Under the pieces are notes generated by a model. It was not told the DNA's origin. It made no database searches and saw only the letters and a list, made by a program, of their open reading frames with translations. A stretch of DNA of 64,000 nt. It comes from Streptomyces roseoverticillatus. GTDB taxonomy: Bacteria > Actinomycetota > Actinomycetes > Streptomycetales > Streptomycetaceae. The translations under genes were made by a program, and so were the position numbers. Shown one piece after another: positions 8,355 through 16,332 of this stretch. Numbering within the stretch: the first letter of the stretch is position 1; the number at the start of each line of letters is the position of its first letter. The stretch spans positions 5,976-69,975 of the forward strand of contig NZ_JOFL01000028.1 in assembly GCF_000719265.1 (NCBI RefSeq), in the 5' to 3' direction.

Positions 8355-9734
8355 TCAGGCGACGGGGCGGCGGGAGCCGTGCTGCGGGAGGCCGAGGAGC
8401 CCCCGCAGGGTCGGTGCCACGTCGTAGAGCGAGAGGCCGACGGCCTGTCCCGGGGCGACGCCCGGCGCGCTGAGCGCGAAGATGCCGGTGTCGCCGTGGT
8501 TGGCGTGGTCCGGCCCGGTGTCGTTCTCCGTCGTGTAGAGGCCCTTGCCCATGCCGAGGGTGGCCAGGGCCCGCCAGCGCAGGTTCCCGACGTAGACGAG
8601 GAGGTCCGGGGCGATGCCGTTGACCTCCGGGTACAGCTCGCCGGGGCGCAGGGCGCGGGTGCCCATCGGCTGCCCCTGGTCGTCCGGCACGGCCTCCAGC
8701 GCCGCGGCGACGAGGTCGCGGGTGCTCTCGTACTCGGCGGCGGGGATCGTGCCGTGCGGCTCCCTGCCCTCGACGTTGAGGAAGATCCGTCCGTAGTAGC
8801 CGCCCTCGGCCCAGGCGGTGGTGCGCTTCCAGTCGATCCGGGCCGCGCTGACGGGTGTGGGGCCGGCGGCCTCCTCGGCCAGGACGAGGAGGCCTTCCTT
8901 GCGCAGCCACTCGTTGATGAAGAAGCCGCCCACCATGGGCTGTGCCCCGTGGTCGGAGACGACGAGCACGGCGGTGTCCTCGGGCAGGCACTCCAGGAAC
9001 CGGCCGAGGTGCCGGTCGAGGGCGCGGTAGTAGTCGCGGAAGAGGCCGGCGTGGGGGTTGCCGGGCTCGTGCCGGGGGTGGCCGGGGTCGCAGTACTTCC
9101 AGAAGCCGTGGTGCAGGCGGTCGGGGCCCATGTCCACGAAGGAGAGGAAGTCCCACTCCTGGGTGGTCGCGAGGTGGCGGGCGACCTCGAAGCGCTGCTC
9201 GCTCATGTCGAAGATCTGCTGCGAGACGCGGCCGAGCTCGGGGGAACGGAAGTCCTCGACGTCCAGGGCGTAGCCGCCGGTCAGCTTGTGCAGGTCGGCG
9301 GCGAGGCCGGGCGGCGAGGTGTACTGCGCCTGGGTGCTGGGCGCGAGGAAGCAGGAGACCATCGCTCCCCGGATGGGGGCGGGCGGGTAGGTGCCGGGCA
9401 CGCCGAGGACGACGCTGGGGCGCCCGGCCTCCGTCATCTCGTCCCAGATCCGCGGGGCCCGGATGCTGTGGGACGTGGCGAACTTCAGCGGGCCGTAGTC
9501 GTGGGCGGCGCGGTCCCGGAATCCGTAGACGCCGAGTTCGCCGGGAGTGCGGCCCGACATCATGCAGGACCACGCGGGCATGGTGATGGGCGGGTCGACA
9601 CTGCGCATCGGTCCCCACAGGGAATTGCGGCGCAGTGCGGTGAACACCGGCATGTCGTCGGCGAACCGGTCGAACATGTACTGCGGAGTCGCGGAGTCGA
9701 GGCCTATCACGGCCACTTTACGGGCAGCGGGCAT
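8355..9734 (-). CDS. mmcK: Alkaline-phosphatase-superfamily hydrolase (type I phosphodiesterase-like)
   Basis: 459 residues, start ATG 9734 with GAGAGGA upstream. The active site of the nucleotide pyrophosphatase/phosphodiesterase family looks complete: Asp13 in GLDSAT, Thr51 as nucleophile in PPITMPAW, Asp/His in GPDRLHHGFW, Asp-His in SDHG, and a last His in DHANHGDTG. Cytoplasmic, with no signal peptide. It belongs to a set of four paralogues in this cluster. Such enzymes hydrolyse phosphate mono- or diesters, or sometimes phosphonates or sulfates; no phosphate-bearing late intermediate is established for mitomycin, so the substrate is open. Transcribed divergently from mmcJ across a 119-bp promoter region. 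Confidence 0.85.
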   Translation of the reverse strand: MPAARKVAVIGLDSATPQYMFDRFADDMPVFTALRRNSLWGPMRSVDPPITMPAWSCMMSGRTPGELGVYGFRDRAAHDYGPLKFATSHSIRAPRIWDEMTEAGRPSVVLGVPGTYPPAPIRGAMVSCFLAPSTQAQYTSPPGLAADLHKLTGGYALDVEDFRSPELGRVSQQIFDMSEQRFEVARHLATTQEWDFLSFVDMGPDRLHHGFWKYCDPGHPRHEPGNPHAGLFRDYYRALDRHLGRFLECLPEDTAVLVVSDHGAQPMVGGFFINEWLRKEGLLVLAEEAAGPTPVSAARIDWKRTTAWAEGGYYGRIFLNVEGREPHGTIPAAEYESTRDLVAAALEAVPDDQGQPMGTRALRPGELYPEVNGIAPDLLVYVGNLRWRALATLGMGKGLYTTENDTGPDHANHGDTGIFALSAPGVAPGQAVGLSLYDVAPTLRGLLGLPQHGSRRPVA

Positions 9735-9853
9735 CGGGGATTCCTCTCACTGTGCACAGCGCGCGACCGCGCGCGGATCCTGCGTGGAGAAAACATGAGC
9801 GCCGCAAAAAACATACGCGCCGCCGGAGATATACGACAGGGGGCAAGAGGACG

Positions 9854-10678
9854 ATGAGGATCAGCATTGCACTGCCGAATACCGTACCGGGCGCGGACGG
9901 ACGCCTTTTAATGGAATGGGCGCGAAGGGCCGAGGAGCGCGGATTCGCCTCGCTGGCCGTCACGGAGCGGCTGGTGTACCCGGGCCACGACCCGTTGCTC
10001 ACGCTGGCCGCCGCGGCCGCGGTGACGTCCCGGATCGGGCTGCTGACCAACGTCCTGATCGGCCCGCTGCGCACGGCGCCGGTGCTGGCCAAGTCGGTGG
10101 CGTCGCTGGCGTCGCTGTCCGGCGGGCGGCTCGTCCTGGGGATGGGGCCGGGCGTGCGGGGGGACGACTTCGAGGCCGCGGGGCGCCCCTTCGCGGGGCG
10201 GCGCGCGGCTTTCGAGGAGCAGCTGGAGCTGCTCGGGCGGGGCGCGGTGCCCGCGGCGGGTGCGGAGGTGCCGGTGCTGGTGGGCGGGCTGAGCGACGCG
10301 GCCGTGCGCCGCGTGGTGCGCCGGGGCGACGGCTGGACGGCGCCGGGCCTGGAGCCGGAGGCGGTCCTGCCGTTCGCCGCACGGGTGCGCCGCGCCTGGT
10401 CCGAGGGCGGGCGCTCCGGCGCGCCGCGCATCGTGGCGCTGGCGCGCTTCGCGCTGGGCGAGGACGTGGAGCGGGAGTCGGCGGCGTTCGTGCGGGACTA
10501 CTTCTCCGTGCTGGGCGCGGAGGCCGAGGAGTTCGTGGCGAAGACGCCCCGCACGCCGGAGCGGATCCGCGAGGCCGTCGAAGAGCTGGCCGGCGGAGGG
10601 GTGGACGAGGTGGTCCTGCACCCCACCGCGGCCGCGCTGTCGCAGGTGGACCGGCTGGCGGACGTGCTGCTCCCCTAG
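9854..10678 (+). CDS. mmcJ: Luciferase-like (FMN/F420-dependent) oxidoreductase
   Basis: 274 residues from ATG 9854 (AAGAGG 4 bases upstream); an in-frame basic 34-residue extension was rejected. Typical bacterial-luciferase-fold TIM barrel: RISIALPNTVPGADGRL, WARRAEERGFASLAVTERL, ISRIGLLTN-like strand, and GGRLVLGMGPG for the phosphate site. It is shorter than many members (usually 300-350). These proteins use FMN or coenzyme F420; in the mitomycin literature they were annotated as F420-dependent methylene-H4MPT-reductase-like. A TTA codon at 9908-9910 (residue 19) suggests bldA control. Its stop codon shares the palindromic CTAG at 10675-10678 with the convergent mmcI stop. Confidence 0.85.
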   Translation: MRISIALPNTVPGADGRLLMEWARRAEERGFASLAVTERLVYPGHDPLLTLAAAAAVTSRIGLLTNVLIGPLRTAPVLAKSVASLASLSGGRLVLGMGPGVRGDDFEAAGRPFAGRRAAFEEQLELLGRGAVPAAGAEVPVLVGGLSDAAVRRVVRRGDGWTAPGLEPEAVLPFAARVRRAWSEGGRSGAPRIVALARFALGEDVERESAAFVRDYFSVLGAEAEEFVAKTPRTPERIREAVEELAGGGVDEVVLHPTAAALSQVDRLADVLLP

Positions 10679-11487
10679 GCCGGGTCCGCGACTTGTTCCT
10701 CTTGTCCCTCGCGGGCGAAGGGCAGGGCCCGCTCCACGCCGTCCAGCCGGAAGGGATGCCCTACCTGGAAGATCAGGTGGCGGGCGCCCGCGGCCACCAG
10801 CCGGTGCAGCTCTTCGCCGGTCTGGTCACGGGTGACGAAGGCGCTGCGTTCGATCGCCGCCGGGTCGCGGCCCACCTCGGCGCACCACTGGTCGAGCACG
10901 CGGTTGCCCTCGGCGAAGCGCCAGGCCATGGTGTTCCAGATGGTGGCACGCTCGGCGGCGAAGCGCAGCAGGCGCCTGCGGCCGTCGCCGCCGATGAGCA
11001 GGGGCAGGGCGCCCAGCGGTCCGGGGTTGAGGCGGGCGAGCCTGCGGTCGATCCGGGCCACCGCGTCAACGAGCCCGGCGACGCGCTCTCCCGCTCCGGG
11101 CACGGGGTATCCGTACTCCTTCAGGTCGCGTTCGACCCAGCCCGCGCCCATGCCCAGGATGAGGCGGCCGTCGCTGAGGTGGTCGACGGTGCGGGCCATG
11201 TCGGCGAGCAGGTCGGGGTTGCGGTAGGCGTAGTTGGTGACGAGGGTGCCCACCCGGGCGGCGCGGGTGTCGGCGGCCAGGGCGGCCAGCAGGGTCCACG
11301 CCTCGTAGTGGCTGCCGTCGGGGTCGCCGGTGAGCGGGAAGAAGTGGTCCCACAGCCACAGCGAGTCCACGCCCAGGGAGTCGGCCGCGCGCCAGGCGGC
11401 GCGCAGTTCACGCACGGAGGTGTGCTGGGGGGTCAGCCAGACCCCGATCCTGATGCGCCCGTCCGGTCGCGTGAGTGCGTACGTCAT
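10675..11487 (-). CDS. mmcI: Luciferase-like (FMN/F420-dependent) oxidoreductase
   Basis: 270 residues from ATG 11487 (MTYALTRPDGRIRIGV). The longer version from 11523 lacks a clear ribosome site. TIM-barrel landmarks: GVWLTPQHTSVRELRAAW, WLWDHFFPLTGDPDG, ARVGTLVTNYAYRNPDLLADMARTVD split over two strands, and RLILGMGAGW for the flavin phosphate. One of four luciferase-like proteins in the cluster (with mmcJ, mitH, mitK), which implies several separate flavin or deazaflavin redox steps. Convergent with mmcJ, overlapping it by 4 bases, and divergent from mmcH. Confidence 0.86.
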   Translation of the reverse strand: MTYALTRPDGRIRIGVWLTPQHTSVRELRAAWRAADSLGVDSLWLWDHFFPLTGDPDGSHYEAWTLLAALAADTRAARVGTLVTNYAYRNPDLLADMARTVDHLSDGRLILGMGAGWVERDLKEYGYPVPGAGERVAGLVDAVARIDRRLARLNPGPLGALPLLIGGDGRRRLLRFAAERATIWNTMAWRFAEGNRVLDQWCAEVGRDPAAIERSAFVTRDQTGEELHRLVAAGARHLIFQVGHPFRLDGVERALPFAREGQEEQVADPA

Positions 11488-11584
11488 CGTGGGAACCGCC
11501 CTTCCGGCGTGTGCGGGAATCATGTCGCGGGGATTACCGCGCTGTTGTTCCGGCGTGCTGTTGTTCCGGGGTAATGGCGGCTGC

Positions 11585-11596
11585 TAGCCTCGCCAT
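11585..11596 (+). promoter_or_regulatory. Probable leaderless promoter of mmcH (-10 TAGCCT)
   Basis: TAGCCT at 11585-11590 ends 6 bases before the ATG of mmcH at 11597. That puts the expected transcription start on the A of the start codon. No Shine-Dalgarno sequence precedes this ATG. This is the common layout of leaderless Streptomyces mRNAs. No convincing -35 box was seen. Confidence 0.45.
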
Positions 11597-12361
11597 ATGC
11601 GCGCGACTCTGACGAATGACGTCGAAACAGCCGCACGAGACCTCGCCGATCACGGATACTGTCTGCTTGAGTGCCCGATTTCGCCGGGCGCGTTCGAAAG
11701 GCTCCGGGGACGTCTTCTGGAGGTCGCCGGGCGGGAACGCGAAGACGGTTCCGCCTTTCTCTACGACGGTGGCAACCAGCGCGTCTTCAGCCTGCTCAAC
11801 AAGGGCGAGGAATTCGAGGAGAACGTCCAGGACCCCTCCGTCATGCGCTTGATGGAGGAGCTGCTGGGGGTCGGTTTCCTGCTCTCCAGCACCCATGCCA
11901 ACATCGCCGGGCCCGGTGGGGCCCCGATGCACCTGCACGCCGACCAGACCTTCGCCCGCCCGCCCTGGCCGCCGTACGCCCTGGTGGCCAACAGCATGTG
12001 GATGCTGGACGACTTCACCGCGGAGAACGGCGCGACCCGGCTGGTGCCGGGCTCCCACCTGCTGGGGCGGCAGCCGGACTACGAGCGGGGCGAGGGCAAC
12101 ACCGCGGCCGTCCCGGTGTGCGCGCCGGCCGGCAGCGTGATGGTCTTCGACGGCCGGCTGTGGCACCAGACGGGCGCCAACACCACCGGCCGGCCGCGCC
12201 ACGGCATCCTCAACTACTACTGCCGCGGTTACGTCCGGCAGCAGCAGAACTTCTTCACCGGCCTGAAGGAGGAGGTCGCCGCGCGTGCCGAGCCCGGGCT
12301 GCGCCGCCTGCTGGGCTACGAGAACTACTTCTCGCTCGGGATGACGGACGGCCTGCCGTAG
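11597..12361 (+). CDS. mmcH: Phytanoyl-CoA dioxygenase-family Fe(II)/2-oxoglutarate oxygenase
   Basis: 254 residues, probably read from a leaderless mRNA starting at ATG 11597. The jelly-roll iron site is visible: HLHADQTF gives the HxD pair (about residues 114-116), and WHQTGANTTGRPRHGILNYY supplies the distal His (about residue 190) and an Arg for 2-oxoglutarate binding. Sequence such as NGATRLVPGSHLLGRQPDY is typical of the family. A hydroxylation, desaturation or ring-forming oxidation on the mitosane skeleton is plausible; which one is not known to me. It lies between the divergent mmcI and the small gene mmcG. Confidence 0.87.
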   Translation: MRATLTNDVETAARDLADHGYCLLECPISPGAFERLRGRLLEVAGREREDGSAFLYDGGNQRVFSLLNKGEEFEENVQDPSVMRLMEELLGVGFLLSSTHANIAGPGGAPMHLHADQTFARPPWPPYALVANSMWMLDDFTAENGATRLVPGSHLLGRQPDYERGEGNTAAVPVCAPAGSVMVFDGRLWHQTGANTTGRPRHGILNYYCRGYVRQQQNFFTGLKEEVAARAEPGLRRLLGYENYFSLGMTDGLP

Positions 12362-12421
12362 CCGCGTGACGGACGACGGAGGGCGCGCCGGTGCCGTCGG
12401 CGCACGGAAGGGGAGGGATTC

Positions 12422-12922
12422 ATGCCGGGAAGGCTCATGGCTCCGGTGGCCCGGCTGGTCGTCGTGGCCGGCCGGGCCGCCGGAGAAGGCGCGGGTGCCG
12501 CGGACAGCTGGCGCCGGGCGCTGGCGCCCGAAGTGACGGTGGGCCGGGGGCCCGGGGGCCTCGCGGGCCCGCCCGGCGACGCCCTGCCCCGGGCGCTGTT
12601 CACCACCGGCGACCGGGTGGGCGCCGTACTGGCCGGCGCCCTGCGCGCGGATCCGCCGCCCTCCCACGTGCTGCTGTGGGCCGGCGACCGGGAGCCGGAG
12701 GAGGACTGCGCGGCGGTCGCCGCCGGGCGGCTGTCCTGCCCGGTGACGGTGCTGGTCCCCATGGCCGCGCACGCGGCCCGGGCCGCGGCCCACCGCTGGC
12801 GCGGCCTCACCGACGGGCCCTTCACCGTACGGCTCCTCCCGCCCGGCTGCCCGCTGCCCGCTGCGTGCGACGCGGTGAGCGCACGGCTCATCAAGGAGGA
12901 GCTGCAGGTGTGGCCGGCCTGA
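12422..12922 (+). CDS. mmcG: Small hypothetical protein
   Basis: 166 residues from ATG 12422, with a strong GGGGAGGGA site upstream. Ala-, Gly- and Pro-rich; possible alternating strands and helices (RLVVVAGRAAG, SHVLLWAGDREP, PVTVLVPMAAHAARAAAHRW) hint at a small alpha/beta fold. No family is recognised. No signal or membrane segment. The letter is inferred only from its place between mmcF and mmcH. It converges on mmcF with a 27-bp gap. Confidence 0.6.
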   Translation: MPGRLMAPVARLVVVAGRAAGEGAGAADSWRRALAPEVTVGRGPGGLAGPPGDALPRALFTTGDRVGAVLAGALRADPPPSHVLLWAGDREPEEDCAAVAAGRLSCPVTVLVPMAAHAARAAAHRWRGLTDGPFTVRLLPPGCPLPAACDAVSARLIKEELQVWPA

Positions 12923-12949
12923 CGCGGCACGGGTCGGCACGGCGGGCCG

Positions 12950-13387
12950 TCAGCCTTCCGGGACCATGAGGGTCAGGGCCCGGGCCGCCATCCGGTAGCC
13001 CAGTGCCCCCATGCCCATCACGACGCCGGAGGACAGCGGCGCCGTCACCGAGACGTGCCGGAAGGCCTCGCGGCCCCACACGTTGCTGAGGTGGACTTCC
13101 AGCCACGGCCGTCCGAAGTCCGCCAGCGCGTCGCGCAGCGACCAGCCCGCGATCATCAGTGCGCCCGGGTTGACGATCGCTCCGACCACGTCCCGGTGGC
13201 GCTCCAGGAGGCCGACGAGCTCTCCCTCGCCGTTGCGCTGCTCGGCGACCAGGCTCCAGCCGCGCCCGCGGATCTCCTCCGCGACCTCGGCCTCGATCTC
13301 GGCCAGGGTCTGCTTCCCGTAGATCTCCGGCTGCCGCGTGCCCAGCGTCCCCAGGTTGGGCCCGTTGAGCAACAACACCCTGTCCAT
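12950..13387 (-). CDS. mmcF: Type II 3-dehydroquinate dehydratase, aminodehydroquinate (RifJ-like) type
   Basis: 145 residues, the usual length of type II enzymes. Key residues: NGPNLGTLGTRQPEIYG brings the Asn, Arg and catalytic Tyr; EVHLSN brings the catalytic His; and GREAFR keeps the Arg. The loop that in ordinary enzymes reads NxGxxTHTS is NPGALMIAGWSLRD, so the substrate-contacting His is Ile. That suits an amino-substituted substrate. Expected reaction: 5-amino-5-deoxy-3-dehydroquinate to the dehydroshikimate analogue, the step before aromatisation by AHBA synthase (MitA). Last gene of the minus-strand run mmcA-F, 21 bases after mmcE. Confidence 0.9.
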   Translation of the reverse strand: MDRVLLLNGPNLGTLGTRQPEIYGKQTLAEIEAEVAEEIRGRGWSLVAEQRNGEGELVGLLERHRDVVGAIVNPGALMIAGWSLRDALADFGRPWLEVHLSNVWGREAFRHVSVTAPLSSGVVMGMGALGYRMAARALTLMVPEG

Positions 13388-13408
13388 GCTCCTCCTCCGC
13401 GTTTCCGC

Positions 13409-14503
13409 TCAGCCCACCAGTGCCTTGTACAGGTCCGCGGGGGTGGCCCGGGCCACGTCGGCGTCGTCGGGGAGCTCGGCCCCGAGCTCCTCCTCCAGCA
13501 CGACGGTGAGCTCGATGACCCGTACGGAGTCCACGGCCAGTTGCTCGCCGAGGGGCGTGTGGGGGTCGAGCACGGTTTCGCGCGCCCCCAGCGTGCGGGC
13601 CACCAGGGTCAGGAACTCCTCCAGCGCGGGCACGTCGGTCACGGTCGTCCGCTCCTTCCCGGTAGTGCGCCGCGGGCCGCGGCGCGGTGGCCGTCCCGGC
13701 GGGCGCAGCGGCAGGTCCTGTTCGTAGTGCAGGCCGAGCCGCAACGCCGTTTCGGCCTTGGCCAGTTCGCCGCCCAGGTACCCGGCGTGGGCGGGGTCCT
13801 CGATGACGCCGGCCTCCAGGAGCCCGAGCAGCATGGTCTCCCCGCGGGTGCCCTGCATTTCGTGCCGGGGCGTCACGTCGGAGTCGTAGTGGCGCAGTCG
13901 TATGCGCCGGCCGGCCCGGTCCACGGTGATCACGACGAAGCCGTCGATGCCCGTGTCGAGGGGCTTGCGCCGCCCCACCGGGTGCAGCAGGCCGAAGGCG
14001 GGGCCCTGGAGTCCGTACGGAGCCGCGCCGTCGCCGGGGGGCAGGCCGTCCGCGGGGGCCTCGCGCACGGCGGATACCAGCGCCGCGACGGCGGTGCGCA
14101 GGACCGCCGGGTCGCGCTCGCCGCGCAGGTCCACGAGCTCCACGCGGGCGCGCACCTCCTCGACCTCCCGCCGCGTCACGGACCGCAGGACGGGCAGGTG
14201 GCCGGCGGCGCCGGGGATGCGCGCGCTGCCGGGCGGCAGGCCGCGGCGGAAGAGGGCGACGAGGCTCTGCCCGGCCAGGAAGCGGGGCGAGTCGCGGCCG
14301 CAGACCAGCAGGCCGCGGACGGTGCGTTCGTGCGCCAGGGCCCGGACGATCTCCTCGATGCCCAGGTTGGCGGTCATGAGGGTGCCCGCCAGGGCCACGC
14401 CGGGCAGGCGGGCCAGCGGTTCGACGAGTTCCCTGCTGCTGAGGGTGCAGACGGCCACCCGCGCCGGGGCGGGTTCCGCCGTGCCCTCCCCCGTTCTCAC
14501 CAT
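13409..14503 (-). CDS. mmcE: MtrA-like / DUF4346 / acyl-carrier-protein fusion
   Basis: One uninterrupted frame of 364 residues. ATG 14503 overlaps the mmcD stop and GGAG lies just upstream. Residues about 10-150 match the corrinoid-binding subunit A of methanogen methyl-H4MPT:CoM methyltransferase (TANLGIEEIVRAL, GLLVCGRDSPRFLAGQSLVAL, RIPGAAGHLPVL). The His that binds cobalt in MtrA (GHxTGQ) is replaced: SPRFLAGQ. Residues about 190-285 resemble DUF4346 (FVVITVDRAGRRIRLRHYDSD). Residues about 288-364 are a carrier domain with LAVDSVRVIEL; Ser326 would carry phosphopantetheine. A GTG at 13642 with GGAAGGA upstream could also give a free 77-residue ACP from the same frame. Function unknown; a carrier that docks a tethered substrate to a C1 or cobalamin enzyme is a guess. 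Confidence 0.8.
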   Translation of the reverse strand: MVRTGEGTAEPAPARVAVCTLSSRELVEPLARLPGVALAGTLMTANLGIEEIVRALAHERTVRGLLVCGRDSPRFLAGQSLVALFRRGLPPGSARIPGAAGHLPVLRSVTRREVEEVRARVELVDLRGERDPAVLRTAVAALVSAVREAPADGLPPGDGAAPYGLQGPAFGLLHPVGRRKPLDTGIDGFVVITVDRAGRRIRLRHYDSDVTPRHEMQGTRGETMLLGLLEAGVIEDPAHAGYLGGELAKAETALRLGLHYEQDLPLRPPGRPPRRGPRRTTGKERTTVTDVPALEEFLTLVARTLGARETVLDPHTPLGEQLAVDSVRVIELTVVLEEELGAELPDDADVARATPADLYKALVG

Positions 14504-16332
14504 GTGGCTCCGCTGCCCTCCCCGGTGTACTGGCGGGGCAGTCCGCCGGGCCGTTCTTTGGGGATCGTCGAGCTGACCTCGATGACGCGGGCGCCGAGGC
14601 GGGTGAGCGCCTTGCCCACGCGCAGCTGCTCGTCGCGCAGGAGCTGCATCCGGTCGTGGAAGTACTGCTCGACGTCCACCACCTGCCGGGCCTGCTCGGC
14701 GGGGTCGAGGGTGTCGTTCATGACGGCTTCGAGGTTGGACATGAAGAAGGCGTAGTTGTACTGGCCCATTTCCTGGCGGACCTCGTGCACGCGGGCCTTG
14801 AAGGCCTCCATCACGTCGTTGACGCCGGGCAGCCGGCCGAACCTGCGGTGCAGGCGCGAGATGAAGGTCTGCAGCACGACGTTGTAGGTCTCGAAGGCGA
14901 AAACGGAGGAGTATTCGGTGATGACGCCGTGGCGGTGGTAGTCGTCGTTGTTGTACAGCCGGGCGAAGTGCTTGGCCAGCCGGCCGACCCGGGGGTCCTT
15001 GAAGTCGTAGCCGTAGGGGTCGAGCCGGTCGAGGTAGCTCTCGTCGAGCAGGCCGTCGCCCTCCATGCGGCGCACGATGGCGGTGCCGGGGTAGATCTCC
15101 AGGCGCTCGGTCATCCGCCGCAGGTTGTGCCCGGAGTTGTCGCGCAGGAAGGCGGCGTTGGCGACGAGGGTCTCCACGGTGGCGTACGGGTGGAAGGGGA
15201 TGAACCCCATGGCGAGGTAGACGCCGTGCTCCCGCAGCATCCTGATGATGGTGACGTTGTCCTCGACCGTGGCGCGCTTCTCCCACAGCTGGAGTTCCTC
15301 GGCGGTGCCGGCTTCGATGCCGACGTTGACCTTCTCCAGACCGGAGGCGACGAGCAGGTCGAGCACGGCGTGGTCCTCGGGGGTGTCGCGCCAGTTCTCG
15401 GCGCGCATGCAGACGTTGTAGTAGATGTCCAGGCCGCGCTCCAGGATGCCTTTGGCGATGGCCGTCACGCGCTTCTTGCCCACCCGGCCGCCGTCGGGGT
15501 CCTCGAAGGTGGAGTCCACGAAGTCGAAGGTGCGGAACTGGTGGCGCTCGACGATCGCGGCGACCTCTTCCACGATCTGCTCCGGGCCGCGGCCGCGCCA
15601 GGCCTTGCCGGCCTGCACCCGGTTCTTCAGGTGCGGCGCGGAGCAGAAGGCGCAGTTGGCGACGCAGCCCCGGCTGGTGCTCACCCGGACGTACTCCAGT
15701 TTGTCGCCGTGCTGGCTGAGCTGGTCCCGGGCGGGGAAGGGCAGGTCTTCGAGGTTGTGGATGAGGGGCCGGGCGGGGTTCTGGCGCGGTGTGCCGCCGG
15801 CATCGCGGTAGCAGATGCCGCGCACGGAGGAGAGCGGCTCCTTGAGGTACAGCCGCTGGACGAGGTCCAGGACGGTGGGTTCGCCCTCGCCGACGGCGAC
15901 GACGTCGGCCCAGGGGTTGTTGCGCAGCACGTCCAGGCCGGCGAAGGTGCCGGCGGGCCCGCCGCAGGCGATCACCGTGCCGGGGAGCTCCTCCCGCAGC
16001 AGCCGGCACAGCGTCAGGCAGCTGCCCAGGTTGAGGCTCATCAGGGTGAAGCAGACGAGGTCGGGGCGGAAGTCCTTGAGCGCTTCCACCGCGGCGGCGG
16101 CCTCGTCGTCGCCGTGCTCCACCTCCCGGATCTCGGCGGTGAAGCCCGTGTGGCGCAGCACGCTGGTCATGTAGGCCACGCCCAGGTGCTCGGGGGACAT
16201 CACGAGGTCGCCGTCGAGGAGGATGAGGAAGCTGACCCGGAAGGACGCGGGGTCCGTGATGCGCGGGTCGAGCGTCAGGTCGAGCGTTCCCGGTTTGGGC
16301 GCCGAAGGTACCAGACCGAGATCCTGCTTCAT
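14497..16332 (-). CDS. mmcD: Cobalamin-binding-type radical SAM protein
   Basis: 611 residues. The ATG at 16330-16332 shares its last base with the mmcC stop (TGATG). Residues about 20-180 form a Rossmann-like B12-binding-type domain (PEHLGVAYMTSVLRHTGF, DLVCFTLMSLNLGSCLTLC, ADVVAVGEGEPTVLDLV). The radical SAM core follows with CVANCAFC near residues 218-225 and FDFVDSTFED. Residues about 430-611 form an extra C-terminal region (YGYDFKDPRVG, LHRRFGRLPGVNDVMEAFK, TRLGARVIEVSSTIPKERPGG). The early annotation as Mg-protoporphyrin-ester cyclase-like agrees with this family (BchE type). A C-C or C-N bond-forming radical step joining the aminobenzoate and amino-sugar parts is a fair hypothesis but unproven. 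Confidence 0.88.
   Translation of the reverse strand: MKQDLGLVPSAPKPGTLDLTLDPRITDPASFRVSFLILLDGDLVMSPEHLGVAYMTSVLRHTGFTAEIREVEHGDDEAAAAVEALKDFRPDLVCFTLMSLNLGSCLTLCRLLREELPGTVIACGGPAGTFAGLDVLRNNPWADVVAVGEGEPTVLDLVQRLYLKEPLSSVRGICYRDAGGTPRQNPARPLIHNLEDLPFPARDQLSQHGDKLEYVRVSTSRGCVANCAFCSAPHLKNRVQAGKAWRGRGPEQIVEEVAAIVERHQFRTFDFVDSTFEDPDGGRVGKKRVTAIAKGILERGLDIYYNVCMRAENWRDTPEDHAVLDLLVASGLEKVNVGIEAGTAEELQLWEKRATVEDNVTIIRMLREHGVYLAMGFIPFHPYATVETLVANAAFLRDNSGHNLRRMTERLEIYPGTAIVRRMEGDGLLDESYLDRLDPYGYDFKDPRVGRLAKHFARLYNNDDYHRHGVITEYSSVFAFETYNVVLQTFISRLHRRFGRLPGVNDVMEAFKARVHEVRQEMGQYNYAFFMSNLEAVMNDTLDPAEQARQVVDVEQYFHDRMQLLRDEQLRVGKALTRLGARVIEVSSTIPKERPGGLPRQYTGEGSGATW

Noticed and set aside
12950..13387. 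Inactive dehydroquinate dehydratase because SNVH reads SNVW
   Set aside because: The catalytic His is the one in EVHLSN, which is present; the changed position is not catalytic.
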